A DNA stretch of 58,668 bases from Longimicrobium sp. (GTDB lineage: Bacteria; Gemmatimonadota; Gemmatimonadetes; Longimicrobiales; Longimicrobiaceae). The translations under genes were made by a program, and so were the position numbers. How positions within the stretch are numbered: the first letter of the stretch is position 1; each line of letters starts with the position of its first letter. Under the pieces are notes generated by a model. That model saw only the letters and a list, made by a program, of their open reading frames with translations. It had not been told where the DNA came from and searched no databases. The stretch covers positions 1 to 58,668 of the forward strand of contig DASVQP010000087.1 in the NCBI GenBank assembly GCA_036389135.1, read 5' to 3'. Shown here in pieces: positions 33,513-41,758 of the stretch.

Positions 33513-33551
33513 CCCCACGCCACGACTCGCCCTCGAGCCTGGTGTGGGGCC
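33513..33551. terminator. Hairpin upstream of the PLP enzyme
   Basis: GCCCCACgCCA pairs with TGGtGTGGGGC around an inner CTCG..CGAG. The arms are nearly those of the hairpin at 10926-10955, so this is a recurring terminator sequence. It precedes the truncated AHSA1 copy and sits 55 bp upstream of the PLP gene start. Confidence 0.6.
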
Positions 33552-33651
33552 GTCCCCACGTGCGTATCGGGAGAGACGGGGCCGTCCCCGCTCTGTACGT
33601 GTGTGGGGTAACCTACACGGGTGATCGCGTTTACGTCAACTCGCCCCAGTC

Positions 33652-33842
33652 AAGCATGCGCATGGTCTTCACCTTCGAGCCGACCCCCACCGGCTCCCGC
33701 TTCACCAGCGTCACCACCTTCCCCAGCGCCGAAGCGATGCAGCAGCTCGTGGAGATGGGATGGAGGAGGGGCTGCGCTCGGCTTTCGGACAGCTGGACGG
33801 CGTGCTAGCCGAACCCGCCCCCGTTGCCGCGGCGCGCACCGG
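33652..33842 (+). pseudogene. 3-prime fragment of an AHSA1/SRPBCC paralogue
   Basis: Aligns over about 190 bp with 27410-27600 (MRMVFTFEPTPTGSRFTSVT and following), about 88% identical by eye. Its C-terminus differs (PVAAARTG). A one-base deletion at GAGATGGGATGG (GAGATGGGGATGG in the intact gene) breaks the frame. The N-terminal two thirds are missing. Like the intact gene, it is followed by a family C hairpin, so gene end and terminator were kept together. Confidence 0.85.
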
Positions 33843-33863
33843 CTGATCCGCGCGCGGCAACGG

Positions 33864-33901
33864 AAAGGGCCGAACCCCGGGAGGATGGGATTCGGCCCTT
33901 T
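33864..33901. terminator. Hairpin terminator, family C (copy 3)
   Basis: Perfect 11-bp stem AAAGGGCCGAA/TTCGGCCCTTT with a GC-rich loop and T-rich tail. It lies between the AHSA1 fragment and the end of the CAP-domain gene (33935, minus strand). Confidence 0.88.
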
Positions 33902-33934
33902 CATCTTATTCTGCCGCGCGACCGCGTTGTATAC

Positions 33935-34606
33935 TCACTCCCCGGGATCGGGCTCTTTGCCAAACCAGAGCATTGCGAACCCCTCATGCACGTCGGCGCC
34001 GATCGCCCGCCAGGGGGACGTCCAGATATCGCGGCTCAGGATCACGTCGTTGTGCGCGGGGCTCGAACGCCAGCTCTGGAGTGCCTCATCGGGACTGGTG
34101 ACTCCTACTGCCGAGTTCTCGTACCCCTGGCCAGGGTATCGGGTGAGCTCGCGCGGCTTGTTCCACATGCATGCCGCTCGGGCGTGATTTGGGGTGTAGC
34201 AGCAGGGTGTCCACTGCCCGCGGGCGCTCCAACTATGCAAGTTGCACCCGGGCGCGGCATGCGGCGCGTTCTGAGCCAGGTCGCGCGTGTGCGTCGCGGC
34301 GACCGTGCATAGCGACGGCGAGGCGGGGATGGCCGGGAGACCGTTCTCCGCGCGATAGGCGTTCACCATCCCGATCAGCTGGAGTCCCACCGGCGAGCAG
34401 CCCGTCAGCGGAATAGCCCCGCGAGGCCGAGTGGACTGCGCATCGGTGCTCCCCCCGCGAGGAGCGGAGGGCGTTACCGTCGTGCCACCCCTTTCACCAG
34501 GGCTCCAGTACCCACCGGCCACTACGCAGCCGCCACTGAACACGCCCAGTACCGCCGCAAGCGCAGACCAACGCCTCACGCAGAACGGAGATCGCAGCCA
34601 GGTCAT
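33935..34606 (-). CDS. CAP/SCP-domain lipoprotein
   Basis: 223 residues with a lipoprotein-type signal (WSALAAVLGVFSGGC). After a 45-residue linker comes a CAP (SCP/TAPS) domain: LIGMVNAYRAENGLPAIPAS, VAATHTRDLAQNAPH, CNLHSWSARGQW, GYENSAVGVTSPDEALQSWR, SPAHNDVIL and the terminal RAIGADVHEGFAMLWFG. It carries extra cysteines (CCYTP). CAP proteins are extracellular, often Ca- or lipid-binding; their bacterial roles are mostly unknown. Confidence 0.82.
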   Translation of the reverse strand: MTWLRSPFCVRRWSALAAVLGVFSGGCVVAGGYWSPGERGGTTVTPSAPRGGSTDAQSTRPRGAIPLTGCSPVGLQLIGMVNAYRAENGLPAIPASPSLCTVAATHTRDLAQNAPHAAPGCNLHSWSARGQWTPCCYTPNHARAACMWNKPRELTRYPGQGYENSAVGVTSPDEALQSWRSSPAHNDVILSRDIWTSPWRAIGADVHEGFAMLWFGKEPDPGE

Positions 34607-35188
34607 GTGCGTACCTGAAGGAAAGGGTTGTGGAGGCGAAAAGCTACTCGCAGCCCGCCCGCTCCTTCTGCGGCAAACTTCAAGCCGATGGGAAGCGGCG
34701 GTATTTTCCTCTAGCGATTTCCCGAGTCGAGATCGGCCCTTAGGTCGTTGGGCCCACTAACGATCACCCGCGACGTAGCCCTCCAGGTGCTCGCCGGAAG
34801 GAGCAGGTCGACCCTCGTACGCCCACCTGGGTTATTCGTTGCAGGCGTAGCCGCGTCGTTTTGGAGCATGTCGAACTCGCTGATGTAGGAGTCGGGAGGG
34901 AACGCCAGGGTCCGCCGGCGTACCACCTCGCTGCCCCTGGCGACCAACCCCACAGGCAGTGGCGGGTAGGGACACGATTTTATTTTTCGTCCCAATAGTG
35001 TCCCACTCCGATGATGCGATGCCGGAGAGCACACCACGTAAACTCTGTCGTCTCCCGCATTTGCCGCCATGGTACGGGCGCAGTATCTGCGGCACGTGCC
35101 TGGCGTCGTGCGAGCGCGGGCGCATCATCGTAATCCCCTTGGCGCCCTCCTTCTCCGCCCCGGTTGGACTATTCCCGGAGGATCCATC
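34607..35188. other. Intergenic/remnant region
   Basis: About 580 bp between the CAP gene and the copper amine oxidase genes. It holds the decayed block 34782-34893; the rest has no supported gene. An AT-richer stretch at 34976-34990 (TTTTATTTTTCG) may be promoter DNA. Confidence 0.4.
34782..34893 (-). pseudogene. Decayed copy of the Cys-rich lipoprotein 3-prime region
   Basis: Aligns with 31880-31987, including the noncoding part after the stop (GCTCCTTCCGGCGAGCAC is identical in both). The cysteine codons have mutated or shifted frame; only KRRGYACNE remains of KGRGCACNG. In another minus frame the distal part reads PSGEHLEGYVAGDR and stop, resembling the UvrA paralogue C-terminus (TGEHLAAYVG). 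Confidence 0.65.
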
Positions 35189-35929
35189 ATGCGCACACCG
35201 TCACTATTCGCCGTACGTCCATTCCCCCGAGGTCGGTCGACCCATCCCGTGCCTCCGGGCACACCTGGGAACCGGGCGCGCGCTCACGGCGGACCGCTCT
35301 TCGTCATGGCATGGCTGCTGGTGCTGTCCAGCGCTTCGCTCCACGGCCAGGCGCCGACACGCCCGTTTGATCCACTCACCCCCGCCGAGCGCGCCGCGGC
35401 CGAGCGGATCGCGCGCAGTGATTCGGGCGTCCATCGCCTGCTCGGCGGCCGGCCCGCGGACATCGCCACCATTCAGCTCTTCGTCCCCAAGCCTCCCGAT
35501 GACGGCCGACCGCTGACGGCTCATGTGAACGGAATGGGCCGTAGCGCGGACCTGGTGTTGAGTACGCTGGAGGGGCCGCACGTCGGCGTATGGGTGCGTG
35601 TGGACACACGCGCGGGCCGTGTCGAGGACGTTCGCCAGCTCACGGCGGACTCCGTCGGCGGGTCGATCCGGGTGCCGTTCGCGCCACGTGAGGTGGAGCG
35701 GGCCGGAGCACTGGTGCGGGCCAGCGAGGAAGGCCGCCGGCGGCTCGGCGCGGACGCCGCGGGATGGGTGCTCGAGTACCGTCCGGTGGGAGGCGGCGAT
35801 CTTGGCCAACCCTGCTTCCGAAATCGGTGCGTGGCCGTGCTATTCCGGCGCGACCGCACCTACCTGCGTTCCTACGCGCTCGTAAACCTGGAGACCTCCA
35901 CGGTCGCCTTCCGGGACGGTGTCCAGTGA
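35189..35929 (+). CDS. Secreted N-terminal-domain subunit of a split copper amine oxidase
   Basis: 246 residues from ATG 35189 (GGAGG 7 nt upstream). A hydrophobic export segment (MAWLLVLSSASLHGQ) follows a long basic N-region; ATG 35306 would start right at it. The mature part begins RPFDPLTPAERAAAERIARS, as in the N2 domain of copper amine oxidases (HPLDPLxxxEI..A), and continues with N2/N3-like alpha-beta sequence: DLVLSTLEGPHVGVWVRVDT, VEDVRQLTADSVGGSIRVPF. No copper ligands or TPQ site are present. Its stop overlaps the GTG start of the catalytic gene (GTGA, 35926-35929), so the two products are made together. Confidence 0.7.
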   Translation: MRTPSLFAVRPFPRGRSTHPVPPGTPGNRARAHGGPLFVMAWLLVLSSASLHGQAPTRPFDPLTPAERAAAERIARSDSGVHRLLGGRPADIATIQLFVPKPPDDGRPLTAHVNGMGRSADLVLSTLEGPHVGVWVRVDTRAGRVEDVRQLTADSVGGSIRVPFAPREVERAGALVRASEEGRRRLGADAAGWVLEYRPVGGGDLGQPCFRNRCVAVLFRRDRTYLRSYALVNLETSTVAFRDGVQ

Positions 35930-37116
35930 AACGCGCGCTGTGCACCCTGGCAATCGCGGCGCCGCTGCTCTTCGCGAGCTGCAAGGTCTTGCCCCCCGCG
36001 GCGCAGCCCCGCCCGGTGATGTGCTCCAACTCCAGCTTCGCCTCGCAGACCGTTACCAGCGGGGGGGGCCAGCAGACGCATTGGTCCGTCTGCTTCAGTG
36101 ACCTGGGCGTACAGGGGCTGGGGATCACCGGCGCCATTTTCCAGCCCTCGGCAAACGCGACCCCCGTGACGGTCCTGTGGGAAGGACGGTTCGCCGACGT
36201 GTTCGTTCCCTATCACAACGGCGACCCCACCTTTCGCTTTCACGACCTGCAGTGGGGTTATCTGCTCCCGCTCACGGCGGCCGACTGCCCCGCCAGCGAG
36301 GGCGGCACGCTGCGCACGTTCCCCAACGAAACGAGTCCGCGGGTATGCGAGGAAATCCGTTCCACCGGTGTGGCGTGGCGTGATGCGACCGGGGTTCGGC
36401 GCGGCAGCGAGTTGGTGCTGTGGGGCCTCTACGACATGGGAAACTACAAGATGATCATGGAGTGGAGCTTTCGGGAGGACGGCGTCCTCGTGGGGCGCGC
36501 CGGCGCTACGGGTATCAATTCGCCCACCTACCCGTGGGTGGCACACATGCACAACGTGCTCTGGCGCCTGGATGTGGACGTGGCTGGCAGTGACCATGAC
36601 CGCGCCGCGCTCAAGACGCACTCGGAGACGGGGGGGCTCACCGCGACAGACCTGGAGCAGACCGTCACTCACGAGGCGGGGTTCACGTGGCAGGCGTCCG
36701 CGTTCACGGGTATGCTCGTCGAGGACGGCGTGCGCCAGAATGCCCGCTCCCACTCCACGGGATACGTGCTCGTCCCGTTGCGCACGGGAACGGCGAAGCA
36801 CCAGGAGCCTTTTACGCACCAGAACCTCTGGGTAACGCTGTATAACCACGCCAGCGCCTCCAACTGCGGCGGGGTGCCGGAGATCCTGTGGGACCTCCCC
36901 TGCTATGCCAACGCGCAGCCGGTGAATGATGCCGACGTGATCCTCTGGTACATGGGCTCGGTGCATCATCATCCCCGCGACGAGGACGGAATGGCCAGCG
37001 AGGGCGATCCGGACACGCCTACCGACAACACGTTCACCGGCGTGACCCCGGTGATGTGGACGGGGTTCATGCTCATGCCCCACAACCTCTTCAACGGGCC
37101 GCCGCACTGGCCGTAA
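35926..37116 (+). CDS. Copper amine oxidase catalytic-domain lipoprotein
   Basis: 396 residues, GTG start overlapping the previous stop. Lipoprotein signal LCTLAIAAPLLFASC. The rest is one copper amine oxidase C-terminal domain: VPYHNGDPTFRFHDLQWGYL (candidate catalytic Asp107), GNYKMIMEWSFREDGVLVGR then AGATG (Tyr174 aligns with the TPQ precursor; the usual Asp after it is Lys), VAHMHNVLWRLDVDV (copper ligands H207, H209), and SVHHHPRDED (third ligand, H347-349). Such enzymes oxidise primary amines to aldehyde, ammonia and H2O2. Length fits a lone catalytic domain, so the N2/N3 part is supplied by the upstream gene. Confidence 0.82.
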   Translation: MKRALCTLAIAAPLLFASCKVLPPAAQPRPVMCSNSSFASQTVTSGGGQQTHWSVCFSDLGVQGLGITGAIFQPSANATPVTVLWEGRFADVFVPYHNGDPTFRFHDLQWGYLLPLTAADCPASEGGTLRTFPNETSPRVCEEIRSTGVAWRDATGVRRGSELVLWGLYDMGNYKMIMEWSFREDGVLVGRAGATGINSPTYPWVAHMHNVLWRLDVDVAGSDHDRAALKTHSETGGLTATDLEQTVTHEAGFTWQASAFTGMLVEDGVRQNARSHSTGYVLVPLRTGTAKHQEPFTHQNLWVTLYNHASASNCGGVPEILWDLPCYANAQPVNDADVILWYMGSVHHHPRDEDGMASEGDPDTPTDNTFTGVTPVMWTGFMLMPHNLFNGPPHWP

Positions 37117-37197
37117 GCCGCGGGTTACTCGCGAGCTACACGACCCTTCTTTAGCGTACTGCGGCAAATACTCTTTGGGTGGGGAGCGCAGGCGCAT

Positions 37198-39591
<2,394 letters not shown>

Positions 39592-39611
39592 CGTATCTCC
39601 GAGCAAAAAAA

Positions 39612-39700
39612 GCCTCACACAGAGACACAGAGCGAAAGGCGAGGGCACAGAGAACCCCTCACGTTGTTCTTTCGGTTTACTCTGTGGCTCTGTGTGAGGC
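39612..39700. repeat. Dispersed palindromic repeat, family A (copy 2)
   Basis: The best-preserved copy: ends GCCTCACACAGAG and CTCTGTGTGAGGC are perfect inverted repeats, with inner ACACAGAG/CTCTGTGG. It lies just upstream of the UvrA paralogue start. Confidence 0.9.
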
Positions 39701-39766
39701 CATCCGTTCTCATTGCTTGAAAGAGTATGGATGGCGCGGGAGAGCGTCAAGCGAGGGGCACCGCCG

Positions 39767-40576
39767 TCAGCTGGAGGCGTGGATCGGCTTCAGAGTGCGC
39801 AACTCGGGACGGCTCGCCGGGACGTGGTCCAGCGCCCGGATGGCCGGAAGGTATGCGGGCGGCATAAGCAGCCGCTGGACGAACGAGCGCAGGCCGGCGC
39901 GCACCAGGAGGGGATAGAAGCGGATCAGGGGGCGCAGCCACTCGGCGGGCTTCAGCCGCAGCAGGCCACGCACGTGCGCCGGAGCCAGGATCGCCTGCAC
40001 CCGCAGCAGGAGATGGTACCGCCAGGGGCCGAGGTGCTTCCGGTACTGCGCGTACAGCGCATCGGTGCCATCGCCCCTGACCAGATCGCGGCGCAGGTGG
40101 AGGTCGCGATCGGCTCTCCAATCCGCGTACGTCGCCGGTAGATCGGGAATCTGGAGGCCGATGCCCACCCGGCGGAACACGTCGAAGAGCTCCTCCCGCT
40201 CGTCCGCGGTCAGGGGCCGCGCGAGCAGCTCGTGCGCCCGCTCGGAGTAGTCGATGAGCATGTAGAGCACGTCGCGGTGCGCCCAATCGGGGATGGATTC
40301 GCCACGCTCGTGCTCCACCGCCTGGTGAACGGCCACGATTCGGTCCAGGGTGCGCGCCGCGGTCAGCGCGTCCGCGAAGACGATCCCCTGCGCGTAGCCG
40401 GCCGTGGAAAAGAGCCGGTTGATGGGATCGCTCGGCAGCTTCCCGGTAAAGAACAGCCAGTCGATCGCGCGGTTGAGCGCGAACTCGGCCGCGGAGCCGG
40501 CGAAGGCGAGGAGCACCATGTCTCCATCTCCCCAGATCCGCCGCACGATGGAACCTCGATCCACGAAATCAGCCAC
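39767..40576 (-). CDS. MpaB/DUF2236-type oxygenase-like protein
   Basis: 269 residues, GTG start at 40576. The N-terminal DRGSIVRRIWGDGDMVLLAF, AGSAAEFALNRAIDWLFFTG and GYAQGIVFADALTAARTLDR, with AVHQAVEHERGESIP, fit the DUF2236/MpaB family; members include latex-clearing-type and fungal MpaB oxygenases. The family's heme or metal His residues may be the H in HQAVEH. Cytoplasmic or membrane-associated. It starts 21 bp after the metallo-beta-lactamase gene on the same strand, so the two form an operon. Confidence 0.75.
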   Translation of the reverse strand: MADFVDRGSIVRRIWGDGDMVLLAFAGSAAEFALNRAIDWLFFTGKLPSDPINRLFSTAGYAQGIVFADALTAARTLDRIVAVHQAVEHERGESIPDWAHRDVLYMLIDYSERAHELLARPLTADEREELFDVFRRVGIGLQIPDLPATYADWRADRDLHLRRDLVRGDGTDALYAQYRKHLGPWRYHLLLRVQAILAPAHVRGLLRLKPAEWLRPLIRFYPLLVRAGLRSFVQRLLMPPAYLPAIRALDHVPASRPELRTLKPIHASS

Positions 40577-40597
40577 GTTGCCCCCGGTTGATGCTGC

Positions 40598-41476
40598 TCA
40601 GTGCACGACGCCCCGGCGGACCTGCGCCTGGGCGGAGTCGATGTAGGCGCGGTAGCCCGCGGGGTCGATGAACGGCGCCGCCGGGTCCATTGCCGTGTCG
40701 CGCGCGGCGAACTTGCGGTACCTCCCCCACAGCCTCCCGTGCGACGTCACCCAGACGTCCGCGGGGAGGCCGCGCAGCACGCGGAAGCTGCGCTCCAGGT
40801 CCGCCCGCTGCTCCGGGTACCGCATTCCGCCCAGCACCTTGAGGCTGCACGCGCTCACCACGTTCAGCACGCGCCCGCCGTCGCGCACGGAGAACGACCA
40901 GGAGGTGCAGCCGCGTGTGTGCCCGCCCGTGATGTGCGCCGTGAGCGCGAGCGAGCCCACGCGGATCGTATCGCCGTCGTTGAAGCGGTGGTCGACGCGC
41001 GCGGCCGGATAACCGATCAGGCCGCTCCACATGAGCGCTCGCAGCGGCAGGAACAGGGCCCGGTCGTCGCCGCCGGATTCGATGACTTCCGCGCTGGCAT
41101 CGCTGGCCCACAGCTCGGCGCCGGACATCCGCTGCAGCTCCGCGAGCCCGCCCGCGTGATCGCCGTGCGGCTCCGAGTTCAGCAGCACCTTTACGTCCTT
41201 GATGTCGAAGCCGAGCTCCTTGATGCTCGCCGCGATCATCGTCGCTGTCCCGGGATAGCCGCCGTCGATCACTACGTGCCCCTCCGGCCCCGCGATCAGA
41301 AACGCCGCGATGTCGTTCGCCCCGACGTAGTAGAAGTTGCCGGCGATGCGGAACGGCTTGGCGTACTTCTGCCCGCCACGATCCGAGCTCTCCTTCCAGT
41401 TCGTGACGAGGAACACGACCAGGACGGAGACGACTCCGAACAGGATCACCAGCCAGCGCTTGTCAGGGTGGCGCAA
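40598..41476 (-). CDS. Subclass B3 metallo-beta-lactamase-like hydrolase, Glu variant
   Basis: 292 residues, apparently TTG start (41476) with GGAG about 9 nt upstream. N-terminal anchor VILFGVVSVLVVFLVTNW. MBL fold with B3-type motifs: VVIDGGYPGTATM, LLNSEPHGDHAGGL, ITGGHTRGCTSWSF (H186), and VWVTSHGRLWGRY (H246). The first metal His of HxHxDH is Glu102, giving E-x-H104-x-D106-H107, the arrangement called B3-E in characterised enzymes such as SIE-1. A beta-lactamase role is plausible but not proven. It precedes the MpaB-like gene. Tandem direct repeats lie upstream at 41515-41544. Confidence 0.85.
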   Translation of the reverse strand: MRHPDKRWLVILFGVVSVLVVFLVTNWKESSDRGGQKYAKPFRIAGNFYYVGANDIAAFLIAGPEGHVVIDGGYPGTATMIAASIKELGFDIKDVKVLLNSEPHGDHAGGLAELQRMSGAELWASDASAEVIESGGDDRALFLPLRALMWSGLIGYPAARVDHRFNDGDTIRVGSLALTAHITGGHTRGCTSWSFSVRDGGRVLNVVSACSLKVLGGMRYPEQRADLERSFRVLRGLPADVWVTSHGRLWGRYRKFAARDTAMDPAAPFIDPAGYRAYIDSAQAQVRRGVVH

Positions 41477-41514
41477 CAGTCGCGCTCCGGCTCATGGGGA
41501 ATTGGCTACAGCTC

Positions 41515-41544
41515 ACAATCAAAGTACTCTACAATACAAAGTAC
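41515..41544. promoter_or_regulatory. Tandem direct repeat upstream of the metallo-beta-lactamase
   Basis: ACAATCAAAGTAC (41515-41527) and ACAATACAAAGTAC (41531-41544) are near-identical direct repeats in an unusually AT-rich patch, 39 bp upstream of the start codon. They look like a two-site regulator operator. Confidence 0.5.
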
Positions 41545-41645
41545 GTCAACAGCGCGGCCTGGTGTCCTGCCCGCGCCGCTCCCGCAACTTCCGCCAGCGC
41601 CTTACCTTCAACATTCACGCATCCCGCACCAGAAGGAACAAGAAT

Positions 41646-41719
41646 GTCACGCAAAGGCGCAAAGACGCGAAGGAAAGACACGGAACCTCTTTCTTTGCGC
41701 CTTTGCGCCTTCGCGTGAG
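41646..41719. repeat. Dispersed palindromic repeat, family B (copy 2)
   Basis: Left arm TCACGCAAAGGCGCAAAGAC then GCGAAGG; right arm CTTTGCGCCTTTGCGCC then TTCGCGTGA. Same element as 16571-16642. It ends 40 bp before the DNA polymerase start. Confidence 0.85.
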
Positions 41720-41758
41720 ACCTTTTCCTCCGATGCCCGCGGATTCGTGAGAAACGGC

